From NCBI GenBank assembly GCA_020349865.1, contig CP070700.1, forward strand, positions 1,267,060 to 1,275,066: DNA of 8,007 bases, given 5' to 3'. Positions 1-6,992 of this stretch are shown one piece after another; the stretch's first letter is position 1, and each line of letters begins with the position of its first letter. The stretch is from Desulfobacteraceae bacterium. GTDB taxonomy: Bacteria > Desulfobacterota > DSM-4660 > Desulfatiglandales > Desulfatiglandaceae. Both the position numbers and the translations under genes were made by a program. Below the pieces are notes generated by a model that did no database searches, was not told the origin of the DNA, and saw nothing but the letters and a program-made list of their open reading frames with translations.

Positions 1-2165
1 ATTCCTTGAATGTTGACGTGTGTTATCTGATGGCGCGTGACGGATACACCATAGCCTCCAGCAACCGCCACGCATCCGACAGCTTTGTGGGAAAGAATTA
101 TGCCTTTCGGCCTTATTTTCAGCAGGCAATTCAGGGCATGCCCTCTATCTACATGGCCTTGGGGGTAACGTCAAAAAAGCGGGGGGTTTATTACAGCCAT
201 CCGGTCTATGGAAAAAGAGACGATAGACCAGTAGGCGTTGTTGTAATCAAATCGTCTATCGACTTTATGGAAAAGGATTTCAGAAGTACCTATGAAAAGA
301 TTGCTCTGCTTACAGATCCCAATAGTATTGTTTTTATTTCCAACCGCAAGGACTGGCTTTATCATTCCCTGTGGAAACTCCCTCCTGAGAAAGACTCCCA
401 GCTTGCCAGGACACAACAGTTTGGCAAAGGACCATGGGATTGGACGGGCATGGTGAGAAAAGACAGGACGCATGCCATAGACAAAGCAGGTAACGAATAT
501 CTGATCCGACAGATATCACTGGAAAATTATCCGGGTTGGAAAATTATTCTTATGCATAGCCTCCGGGAAGTGTCCAAGAAGTTCTTGGTTCCCCTGATGC
601 GGACCACCGGATCTATAATTCTCATAGTTTGTGTGCTTATTGGATTATCAGTTTTTTATCTGTACAGGAAGGCAAGCAGAGATATCGTTCAGCGAAAAGC
701 GGCAGAGGAAGCGCTGAAAGAGAGTGAGGAGACAACACGGGCACTTTTGAATGCTCCCACTGATAGTGCATTGCTTTTGGATACTCAAGGAAATATCCTT
801 GCCTTGAATGAACCAGCGGCCGACGCATTTGATAGGAGTATGGAAGAACTTGTTGGGTCGTCCTCCTTTGAATTCTTCTCTCCTGATCTTGCGGAACGAC
901 GCAAAGGGCATCATGATGAAGTTGTGCGATCAGGTAAGCCTGTTCGCTACGAAGATAAACGAAAAGGAAGATGGTTTGATACTAACGTGTATCCTATTTT
1001 CGATTCAAACGGAAAGGTGGTACGGGTGGCTATTTTTAGCCGGGATATCACGGAACAGAAAAGGGCCGAGGAAGAACTCAAGCATGCCAAAGAAGAACTA
1101 AGCGGTTACTCTAAAGATCTTGAGAGACAGGTAAAGGAAAGGACAAAGGAAATCACAAGCATTCTCGAAAATACCCCTGCCGTTGTAGTTATCAAAGACA
1201 ATAATTATCAATACCTCATGGTCAATTCCCGATTTGAAGATTTGTTTGGCATACGCAATGAAGAGATTCGGGGAAAAACCGACTATGACATTTTTCCAAA
1301 AGAGACTGCTGACCAATTTAGAGCCAGCGATCTACAAGTCCTTTCGGAAGAGCGTTCATTTCAGGTGGAGGAGCGCGTTACCCAAGAAGATGGCACTCAC
1401 ACCTATCTCTCTGTGAAATTCCCCTTATACGACGAGCATGGAGCTGTCCGGAGTTTGTGTGGTATTTCAACGGATATTACTACAATCAAGAAGGCTCAAG
1501 GTCAATTGAGGCGTCTTTCAAGCAATATAATGGCCAGTCAGGAGAAAGAGCGCGCCGCCATCGCCAGGGAACTGCATGATGAACTGGGTCAGGTACTCAC
1601 CGCGCTCCGCATGGATTCGGTTTGGATGCGGGACCGGATAATGGAAAATAACCCGGAGGCCGGGGAACGGGCCTTGACAATGTGCGGCCTCATCGACAGG
1701 ACCCTTGACCGGGTCCGAGGAATGGCAATTCGCCTTCGTCCAGGCGTGCTGGATGATCTGGGGCTTATCGATGCGCTGGAATGGTACACCAGTGAATTTG
1801 AAAAACGATCGGGCATTGCCTGTATTTTTAATCACCAGGATGTCCCACACATAGATGATATATTGGCTACGGCTGCCTATCGCATTGCACAGGAGGCCTT
1901 GACCAATGTGGCCCGTCATTCATTTGCCACACAGGTGGATGTTATCCTTCAGACAAAAAATGATATATTGACGCTCTCGGTAGAGGACAACGGGGGCGGA
2001 TTCCATATCCAAAAGCTTTCGGAATCGGGTGGTTTGGGCCTTGCCGGGATGAGCGAGCGGGCCAGTTTAGTTGGCGGCACCATGGACATTCAATCACAGC
2101 CAGGAAAAGGTACTCATGTCTATTTTAAAGTACCTATGGATGGCCGGAGAGGAGCATCCGAATGA
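1..2165 (+). CDS. Membrane sensor histidine kinase (dCache-PAS-PAS-HisKA_3-HATPase), 5' partial
   Basis: This is a transmembrane two-component kinase that autophosphorylates on histidine and should pass the phosphate to the regulator encoded next to it. Residues here are counted from the TTG at base 6. Residues 1-90 resemble the membrane-distal dCache region of DctB-type sensors (FVGKNYAFRPYFQQA at 27-41, then ALGVTSKKRG). The rest of the extracytoplasmic domain runs to about 195, with one membrane helix at about 202-220. PAS 1 spans about 240-350 and ends in DIT (347-349). A charged coiled-coil linker covers about 350-384, and PAS 2 spans about 385-492, also ending in DIT. The HisKA_3 H-box is ARELHDELGQ with phospho-acceptor His524. 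The ATP-binding domain has N-box Asn634, DNGGG at 661-665 and GGLGL at 675-679. The frame is open to the left edge (codon 3-5 is TCC), and the first membrane helix and start of the sensor are missing. The TTG at 6 is therefore unlikely to be the start. The ligand is unknown; a carboxylate is a guess from DctB similarity. Confidence 0.93.
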   Translation, partial: SLNVDVCYLMARDGYTIASSNRHASDSFVGKNYAFRPYFQQAIQGMPSIYMALGVTSKKRGVYYSHPVYGKRDDRPVGVVVIKSSIDFMEKDFRSTYEKIALLTDPNSIVFISNRKDWLYHSLWKLPPEKDSQLARTQQFGKGPWDWTGMVRKDRTHAIDKAGNEYLIRQISLENYPGWKIILMHSLREVSKKFLVPLMRTTGSIILIVCVLIGLSVFYLYRKASRDIVQRKAAEEALKESEETTRALLNAPTDSALLLDTQGNILALNEPAADAFDRSMEELVGSSSFEFFSPDLAERRKGHHDEVVRSGKPVRYEDKRKGRWFDTNVYPIFDSNGKVVRVAIFSRDITEQKRAEEELKHAKEELSGYSKDLERQVKERTKEITSILENTPAVVVIKDNNYQYLMVNSRFEDLFGIRNEEIRGKTDYDIFPKETADQFRASDLQVLSEERSFQVEERVTQEDGTHTYLSVKFPLYDEHGAVRSLCGISTDITTIKKAQGQLRRLSSNIMASQEKERAAIARELHDELGQVLTALRMDSVWMRDRIMENNPEAGERALTMCGLIDRTLDRVRGMAIRLRPGVLDDLGLIDALEWYTSEFEKRSGIACIFNHQDVPHIDDILATAAYRIAQEALTNVARHSFATQVDVILQTKNDILTLSVEDNGGGFHIQKLSESGGLGLAGMSERASLVGGTMDIQSQPGKGTHVYFKVPMDGRRGASE

Positions 2166-2800
2166 TTAAAGTACTGTTGGCGGACGATCATAAGATTGTT
2201 AGAGACGGTCTTCGCCGCATTGTAGAAGATGCTGGCGACATGGAGGTGATTGCAGAAGCCGCAGATGGCCGTGAGGCCCTCCACCAAATTCAGAAAAAAC
2301 CGCCTGATGTGGCTGTCATTGATATTTCCATGCCCGGCATGGATGGATTGGAGGTTATCAGTCAGCTTCATAATTATTATCCTGATCTTCCCATCCTCAT
2401 ACTGACCATGCATGAAGAGGAGCAATATGTGGTACGTGCCATAGGCCTGGGAGCCATGGGATATGTCACAAAGCGGTCAGCACCAGAGGAACTGGTGAAG
2501 GCGATCAGGAAAGTCCATGCGGGTGGGCGCTATCTCGATGAATCGGCAGCCGAATCGCTGGCAGTACGCCTGGCCAAAGGCACCCATGAGCTTTCTCCGT
2601 TAGATGCATTGTCCGATAGAGAGATTCAGGTGCTGAGGCGTCTGGCTTTGGGCCAGACCAATCGCGAAATTGCCGAGGCTTATCATCTCAGCATCAAGAC
2701 GGTGGACACCTATCGATCACGACTGCTCAGGAAACTCAACCTCCGCAACAATGCGGAGCTGGTGCGCTTTGCCATTCAAGCCGGGCTTGTTAAAGCCTGA
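2162..2800 (+). CDS. NarL/FixJ-family response regulator
   Basis: This is a 212-residue cytoplasmic DNA-binding response regulator, the usual length for the family. The receiver domain (about 1-120) has the acidic pair Asp8-Asp9, the phospho-acceptor Asp54 in VIDISMPGMDG, Thr82 and Lys104, so all the expected phosphotransfer residues are present. The LuxR-type helix-turn-helix lies at about 148-210, with LSDREIQVL (150-158) and the recognition region NREIAEAYHLSIKTVDTYRSR (167-187). Its ATG overlaps the kinase stop as ATGA, and GGAGAGGAG at 2146-2154 serves as the ribosome site. Translational coupling and a HisKA_3 kinase partner, the class that normally pairs with NarL-type regulators, make it the cognate regulator. 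Targets are not shown; the importer operon 265 bases downstream is the obvious candidate. Confidence 0.96.
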   Translation: MIKVLLADDHKIVRDGLRRIVEDAGDMEVIAEAADGREALHQIQKKPPDVAVIDISMPGMDGLEVISQLHNYYPDLPILILTMHEEEQYVVRAIGLGAMGYVTKRSAPEELVKAIRKVHAGGRYLDESAAESLAVRLAKGTHELSPLDALSDREIQVLRRLALGQTNREIAEAYHLSIKTVDTYRSRLLRKLNLRNNAELVRFAIQAGLVKA

Positions 2801-2875
2801 TTCGGTGAACATTTAATTCTTTACTCTCGCCTGTAGGAAAATCCCTTACAAAAGAATCAAAGAACTTTCCATAAA

Positions 2876-2896
2876 AAATCAGAAATTGCCTGATTT
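2876..2896. terminator. AT-rich hairpin downstream of the response regulator
   Basis: A perfect 7-bp inverted repeat, AAATCAG (2876-2882) and CTGATTT (2890-2896), encloses a 7-base loop. On the + strand it is not followed by a good T run (TTTACAAG), so it would be a weak terminator for the kinase-regulator pair. Read on the - strand the stem runs straight into six Ts, which is the better terminator orientation, but no gene is visible there. It could equally be part of the regulatory region. Confidence 0.25.
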
Positions 2897-3018
2897 ACAA
2901 GCCTTTCGCTTTACGATATCTCTTTCTGAAAAAACGGTGGCCTTTGGTTTAAGCATGTCTTGTTTAGCAGAAATATGTTGGCAAAATGATTTGTTTTAGG
3001 AATTTCTGCGACAGAAAA
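2880..3018. promoter_or_regulatory. Cluster of five TTTCTG/CAGAAA hexamers upstream of the binding-protein gene
   Basis: The hexamer TTTCTG or its complement occurs at 2880-2885 (complement), 2923-2928, 2968-2973 (complement), 3003-3008 and 3012-3017 (complement). Three copies extend to the heptamer ATTTCTG. The last two copies form a palindrome with a 3-base centre. By simple uniform-base arithmetic about 0.1 copies are expected on both strands in this gap. Base skew raises that figure but should not account for five. This may be a regulator-binding array, with the adjacent NarL-type regulator as one candidate. It does not match the NarL heptamer as I know it. Confidence 0.35.
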
Positions 3019-3039
3019 TTTTCCCATCAGCGTTAAAAT
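3003..3039 (+). promoter_or_regulatory. Possible activator-dependent promoter with overlapping palindrome
   Basis: TAAAAT at 3034-3039 matches five of six bases of a sigma-70 -10 box, but nothing at the proper spacing resembles a -35 box. The place where a -35 would lie is occupied by the palindrome TTTCTG-CGA-CAGAAA (3003-3017), centred about 36 bases before an inferred start near 3046. That arrangement is typical of an activator overlapping the -35 region. The promoter is inferred; the palindrome and -10-like box are seen directly. Confidence 0.3.
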
Positions 3040-3065
3040 AATGAATTAAGAATAAGGAGGGTAAT

Positions 3066-4274
3066 ATGAGCAAAAAATCAAAATTGTATTTAGGGTTAGT
3101 CTTGACAGTCGGGTTTTGTTTTGTTTTCAACGCAACTCTTACCATGGCCGCTGACACCGTAAAGGTCGGCATCGTGCTTCCACTCACCGGGCCCCAGGCC
3201 AAGTTCGGAGAGATCGAGAAACTTTCCTTTGACCTGGCCCTGGAAGAAATCAACGGAGCGGGTGTCATTAATGGGAAAAAACTGGAATTGGTTATGGAAG
3301 ATGATACAGGGCGACCTGATGTGGGTCGTTCTGTTGTGGAAAAACTGATCACCAAAGACAAGGTAGTGATGGTTGGTGGCGGGTACAGCAGTTCGGTCAC
3401 CTATGCAGTAGCGGGTGTGTGCCAGCAGAATAAAATGCCTTTTCTCGTCAATACCGGTTCTGCAGATAAAATCACCACTTCAGGCTGGGATTATATTTAC
3501 AGAATGAATCCACCGGTCAGTAAATATGCGAACGCGATTGAAACTATGCTTCCTGAGACAGTAAAACCCAAAACAGCCGCTGTCCTTTATGAAAATACTT
3601 TGTTTGGGACGAAAGGCGCCAAATCTTTTGGAAAAACCTGTAAAACACTGGGGATCAAAGTTGTATTAAAGGAAGGATATGAGCATGGGGGCATTGATTA
3701 CAAGCCGGTCTTGATTAAGATCAAACAACTCAAGCCTGATATTGTATACATGGTATCCTATATTATGGATGCTTCGTTGCTCATGAAGCAGGCAAAGGAA
3801 ATGAAATTAACGCCCAAGATGTTTATCGGGGGCGCAGCCGGTTTTACCCTGCCAGAATTCGCACAAAACGCAGGGGTCGCTTCAGAAAAGGTCATTTCGG
3901 CAACGCTCTGGCACCAGGTCCTTCCCTTTCCTGGGGCCATGGATTACTATAAAAAATTTGTTGCAAGATATAACAAGCCAACAGAATATCACGGCGCAGA
4001 GGCATACGCCGCATGTTATGTGATTGCAGACGTCCTAAAAAGGGCCAAATCATTTAAGAACACCGATGTGAAGCAGGCCCTGACTGAAACCGACATGATG
4101 ACTGCTTTTGGGCCGGTTAAGTTCACCACATGGGGCAAGATGAAGAACCAGAATAAGGCCTCCACCTATGTCGTTCAGTGGATTGATGGGAAACTGGAAC
4201 TGGTCTGGCCTGTCAAGCATGCGACAAAACCATTTGTCTATCCTGTGGACTGGCTGAAGACCTGGGGCTATTAA
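3066..4274 (+). CDS. Periplasmic substrate-binding protein of a Liv/HAAT-family ABC importer
   Basis: This 402-residue protein is a type I periplasmic binding protein of the LivJ/LivK class (Peripla_BP_6), which captures a small ligand and delivers it to the LivHM channel. It begins with a Sec signal peptide: a lysine-rich start, a hydrophobic stretch at about 7-25, and likely cleavage after Ala28 or Ala29 (TMAAD). Family landmarks are VGIVLPLTGPQAKFG (34-48), the DD-TGRPDVG segment (79-87), the ligand-pocket loop GGGYSSSVT (104-112) and the TGSAD loop (130-134). Length is normal for the family. The ATG at 3066 sits 5 bases after TAAGGAGG (3053-3060), a very strong ribosome site that fits the high dose such proteins need. 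The substrate cannot be read from sequence: members bind branched-chain amino acids, amides, urea or aromatic acids, so I give no gene symbol. Cys18 lacks a proper lipobox, so a soluble periplasmic form is favoured. Confidence 0.93.
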   Translation: MSKKSKLYLGLVLTVGFCFVFNATLTMAADTVKVGIVLPLTGPQAKFGEIEKLSFDLALEEINGAGVINGKKLELVMEDDTGRPDVGRSVVEKLITKDKVVMVGGGYSSSVTYAVAGVCQQNKMPFLVNTGSADKITTSGWDYIYRMNPPVSKYANAIETMLPETVKPKTAAVLYENTLFGTKGAKSFGKTCKTLGIKVVLKEGYEHGGIDYKPVLIKIKQLKPDIVYMVSYIMDASLLMKQAKEMKLTPKMFIGGAAGFTLPEFAQNAGVASEKVISATLWHQVLPFPGAMDYYKKFVARYNKPTEYHGAEAYAACYVIADVLKRAKSFKNTDVKQALTETDMMTAFGPVKFTTWGKMKNQNKASTYVVQWIDGKLELVWPVKHATKPFVYPVDWLKTWGY

Positions 4275-4293
4275 AGATCATTAAAGATAAAGA

Positions 4294-4328
4294 TGAACTG
4301 CCATCGAGTGGGATTTGGTGGCAGTTCA
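4294..4328 (+). repeat. Strong hairpin between the binding-protein gene and livH
   Basis: TGAACTGCCA (4294-4303) and TGGCAGTTCA (4319-4328) form perfect 10-bp arms around a 15-base loop, starting 20 bases after the binding-protein stop. No T tract follows (GTTGCTGC), so it is not a typical intrinsic terminator. In binding-protein importers such a structure commonly protects the upstream message or lowers readthrough, giving more binding protein than membrane subunits. That role is inferred here. Confidence 0.6.
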
Positions 4329-4341
4329 GTTGCTGCAAAAT

Positions 4342-4357
4342 ATCAGTATTGACTGAT
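4342..4357 (+). repeat. Small second hairpin before livH
   Basis: ATCAGT (4342-4347) and ACTGAT (4352-4357) are perfect 6-bp arms around an ATTG loop, 13 bases after the larger hairpin and 39 bases before the livH start. It is low in GC and no T run follows. It may act together with the larger hairpin on the message, or it may be chance. Confidence 0.3.
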
Positions 4358-4396
4358 CTGAAAATGACTAAAAAGCTCTCATGAAAGGAACGTCAA

Positions 4397-5272
4397 ATGA
4401 CTGTCTTCCTTCAGACGATAGTGGCCGGGATCCTCATAGGCGGTATTTACAGCCTTATTGGTATCGGGATGACGCTGATTATGGGCGTTATGGGCATCAT
4501 TAACTTGGCTCACGGCCAGTTGATGATGGTGGCCATGTACATCACCTTTGTAATGTCCCATTATCTGCATGTCGACCCATATTTTTCCCTTCTTGTTGCT
4601 ATGCCGGCCTTGTTTCTCCTGGGCTGTTTCCTGCAAAAATACCTATTGAATCCCTTGATGAAAATAGAATCCATTATCCCGGAAAACCAGGTTTTGATGA
4701 CTGTTGGTATTGGTATGGTGCTTGCTGAAATAGCCCGTTTTATTTTTTCATCAGATTACAAGACCGTTAAGACATCTTACAGTTCAACTGCCCTTTTTGT
4801 AGGGAACATATCCTTTAATTTGCCCATGTGTATCGCTTTTATTTTCGCTGTTGCCCTTACTGTTGCACTTTTCTTGTTTTTGCTCAAGACGGACATAGGT
4901 CGTTCAATCCGGGCTACAGCCCAGGATAAAGAGGCGGCCACGCTGATGGGTGTAAATAGCGGCCGGATAACCATCATCACCTTCGGGCTGGGTTCAGCAC
5001 TGGTGGCATCAGCTGGATGTTTATTGATCCCTATTTTCTATCTGTTTCCTGATATTGGGGGACCGTTCACCTTGAAGGCATTTGTTATTACCATCCTGGG
5101 TGGTCTTGGAAGTACGGTAGGGGCAATATTTGGCGGACTTGTATTAGGCATTGCAGAATCCCTTGGGGCAACCTATATAGGCATGGGCTATAAGGAACTT
5201 GTCGGATTTGTGATATTCATACTTGTCCTGGTGTTCTTACCTGGCGGCCTGAAACGCTTGACCAAAATATAG
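4397..5272 (+). CDS. livH: Liv-type ABC importer permease LivH
   Basis: This 291-residue polytopic inner-membrane protein is one of the two channel-forming permeases (BPD_transp_2 family) of the importer. It is almost entirely hydrophobic, with about eight likely membrane segments starting at about residues 5-28 and ending at about 265-285. The LivH hallmark [12 protein letters not shown] lies at 33-44. The cytoplasmic coupling loop, which contacts the ATPases, runs from about 168 to 200: [19 protein letters not shown] at 167-185, then the glycine-rich turn [12 protein letters not shown]. The C-terminal [14 protein letters not shown] segment is also typical, and the length is normal. The ATG follows AAGGAA (4385-4390) by 6 bases. 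LivM begins 8 bases after its stop, so the two are surely co-transcribed. The symbol names the family position; the transported substrate is not established. Confidence 0.94.
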   Translation: MTVFLQTIVAGILIGGIYSLIGIGMTLIMGVMGIINLAHGQLMMVAMYITFVMSHYLHVDPYFSLLVAMPALFLLGCFLQKYLLNPLMKIESIIPENQVLMTVGIGMVLAEIARFIFSSDYKTVKTSYSSTALFVGNISFNLPMCIAFIFAVALTVALFLFLLKTDIGRSIRATAQDKEAATLMGVNSGRITIITFGLGSALVASAGCLLIPIFYLFPDIGGPFTLKAFVITILGGLGSTVGAIFGGLVLGIAESLGATYIGMGYKELVGFVIFILVLVFLPGGLKRLTKI

Positions 5273-5280
5273 AGGGAGCT

Positions 5281-6243
5281 ATGAGGAAAAAACATTTAAC
5301 ACTTATTGTTTTAGGAATTATTTTCCTGGTTTTTCCCTGGATTGTCCATTCGCATTATTACCAGCACCTGATCATTATTGCCCTTATGTGGGTTGTTATT
5401 GGCAGTTCATGGAATCTTCTGGCAGGGTATACGGGCCAGGTATCTTTCGGACATGCCATATTTTTTGGTACAGGGGCCTATACCGCAGGAATACTGGTCA
5501 TTAAACTGGGGATATCTGCCTGGTGGGGCATGATGTTTGGAGGCATTGTCTCCATGGCTATAGGGCTCTTTGTGGGCTGGGTCTGCTTTAGGTTGAGGGG
5601 ACCATATTTTGCACTTGCTACCCTGGCTGGGGGAGAAATCTTTAGGCTCATTGCCACAAATTGGGAAGACCTGACAGAAGGCATGGTAGGGATCCTTATC
5701 ATCCAGACCTTTAAAAGCAAGCTCCCCTACTATTACATTGCCCTGGCCCTGGCAGTATTCTGTATCTATTTCATACATTTGGTCATGAAATCAAAATGGG
5801 GCTATTATTTTGTCTCTATAAGGGAGGATCAGGATGCTGCGGAATCTCTCGGGATTAATACGACCCTTTATAAAAATGTATCTCTCTTGATCAGTTCATT
5901 TTTCACAGGCATGGCAGGGGCCTTTTATATGAATTACATGGCCTTTATTGATCCTGAGGTCGTCTATTCTTTACACTACATTTCCATTATGGCTATTCTG
6001 GTCGGTATTGTGGGAGGTGTTGCCACTATTATGGGCCCAGCTGCTGGGGCCTTTGTTATGGTTGGGGTTCAGGAAACATTTAGAAGTGCCTTTTTTGGAT
6101 TGGCACCAAAATGGATAAGCCAGGGTCATGCGCTGGTATTTGGGCTATTGGTTGTATTTGTGATCATGTTTTTGGCAAATGGAATTGTTGGGGATTGGTC
6201 AAAAATTAAGCGGAATGTGTTTAGAATGAATACATCCGGTTAA
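5281..6243 (+). CDS. livM: Liv-type ABC importer permease LivM
   Basis: This 320-residue inner-membrane permease pairs with LivH to form the channel. After a short lysine-rich start, membrane segments lie at about 5-22 and 28-44. The LivM hallmark NLLAGYTGQVSFGHA follows at 45-59, then further hydrophobic segments at about 60-103 and 150-170. The coupling loop for the ATPases is REDQDAAESLGI (181-192), followed by a glycine-rich helix and the conserved GGVATIMGPAAGA region. Length falls in the usual range for the shorter LivM type. The ATG at 5281 comes just after GAGGGAG (5272-5278), which overlaps the livH stop codon; the tight spacing suggests translational coupling. LivG starts 23 bases after its stop. 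Substrate is not determined. Confidence 0.94.
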   Translation: MRKKHLTLIVLGIIFLVFPWIVHSHYYQHLIIIALMWVVIGSSWNLLAGYTGQVSFGHAIFFGTGAYTAGILVIKLGISAWWGMMFGGIVSMAIGLFVGWVCFRLRGPYFALATLAGGEIFRLIATNWEDLTEGMVGILIIQTFKSKLPYYYIALALAVFCIYFIHLVMKSKWGYYFVSIREDQDAAESLGINTTLYKNVSLLISSFFTGMAGAFYMNYMAFIDPEVVYSLHYISIMAILVGIVGGVATIMGPAAGAFVMVGVQETFRSAFFGLAPKWISQGHALVFGLLVVFVIMFLANGIVGDWSKIKRNVFRMNTSG

Positions 6244-6266
6244 TAGGACGATGAGGGAGAGAATCT

Positions 6267-6992
6267 ATGGCGCTCCTTGAATTGAAGAATCTTGATAAAT
6301 TTTTCGGTGGCCTCAGGGCGGTAAATAACGTCAGCTTCGGCGTGGAAATAGGTGAGATTTTGGGCCTTATTGGGCCCAACGGCTCAGGAAAAACAACTAT
6401 TTTCAATTGTATCAATAATTTTTATCCTATTTCTGGTGGGGATATCCTTTTCAAGGGAAAGAGTATAAAAGGGTTGAAAACGCATAAGATTTGTCACCTT
6501 GGCATAGGCCGGACCTTCCAGGTGGTAAAGCCTCTTTCCCGTATGACAGTATTGGAAAATGTCACAGCATCCGCCTTTTGCCGCGTTAATACAATAAAAG
6601 AGGCACAAAAAGAGGCACACAATGCCTTGGAATTTTGTAACCTCTCAGGAGAAAAAGATAAACTGGCAAAAAGTCTTCCCATCGGGGGAAGAAAAAGGCT
6701 TGAGATTGCGCGTGCTCTTGCCACAAGGCCGGAGCTTATACTCCTTGATGAAACCGCGGCGGGCTTAAACCCTTCAGAACTGGATGAGGCAATTGCACTG
6801 ATCAAAAAGATGCGGGATAAAGGTATCACCATTCTAATTGTTGAGCATATAATGAAAGTGATCATGACCATATCGGATCGTATCCACGCAATCAATTTCG
6901 GCCAGACCATTGCTGAAGGCACCGCCGAACAGGTTGCCAATAATGCGGCAGTGATTGAGGCCTACCTGGGAGAAGAATATGCTCAAAGTTAA
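6267..6992 (+). CDS. livG: Liv-type ABC importer ATP-binding protein LivG
   Basis: This 241-residue cytoplasmic ATPase is the LivG-type subunit that powers transport with LivF. Walker A is GPNGSGKTT (36-44), the Q-loop is GRTFQ with Gln85, Walker B is LILLDE (157-162), the D-loop region is AAGLNP (164-169) and the switch histidine is His194 in VEHIMK. The LivG-specific GIGRTFQ and RLEIARALATRP stretches identify the subfamily. The signature is unusual: LPIGGRKR (137-144) stands where LSYGQQRR is common, so the signature serine is proline, and the base after the Walker B glutamate is Thr163 rather than proline. The rest is intact and I expect an active subunit. It is slightly shorter than many LivG proteins. 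GAGGGAGAG (6253-6261) precedes the ATG by 5 bases. Confidence 0.94.
   Translation: MALLELKNLDKFFGGLRAVNNVSFGVEIGEILGLIGPNGSGKTTIFNCINNFYPISGGDILFKGKSIKGLKTHKICHLGIGRTFQVVKPLSRMTVLENVTASAFCRVNTIKEAQKEAHNALEFCNLSGEKDKLAKSLPIGGRKRLEIARALATRPELILLDETAAGLNPSELDEAIALIKKMRDKGITILIVEHIMKVIMTISDRIHAINFGQTIAEGTAEQVANNAAVIEAYLGEEYAQS

Noticed and set aside
6..8. TTG at base 6 as the kinase start codon
   Set aside because: The frame is open to the left edge, there is no ribosome site, and the protein would lack its first membrane helix and half its sensor domain.
1518..1919. 133-codon open frame on the - strand
   Set aside because: It lies opposite the well-conserved HisKA_3 and ATPase region of the kinase and has no recognisable motif; it is a shadow, as are the other - strand frames.
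2978..2995. TTGGCAAAATGATTTGTT as a sigma-54 promoter
   Set aside because: The GG and the downstream G are separated by 11 bases rather than the strict 10, and the -12 element reads TGT rather than TGC. NarL-type regulators also do not normally work with sigma-54.
3108..3122. Cys18 of the binding protein as a lipoprotein attachment site
   Set aside because: The preceding residues (V-G-F) do not match a lipobox, and a normal signal-peptidase I site follows at Ala28/Ala29.
2996..3400. 134-codon open frame on the - strand over the binding-protein start
   Set aside because: It is antisense to the signal peptide and first domain of a clear periplasmic binding protein, is rich in serine and threonine, and has no family features.
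6955..6957. TTG at 6955 as the livF start
   Set aside because: It adds eight residues unlike the family and lacks a good ribosome site; ATG 6979 has one and gives the usual N-terminus.
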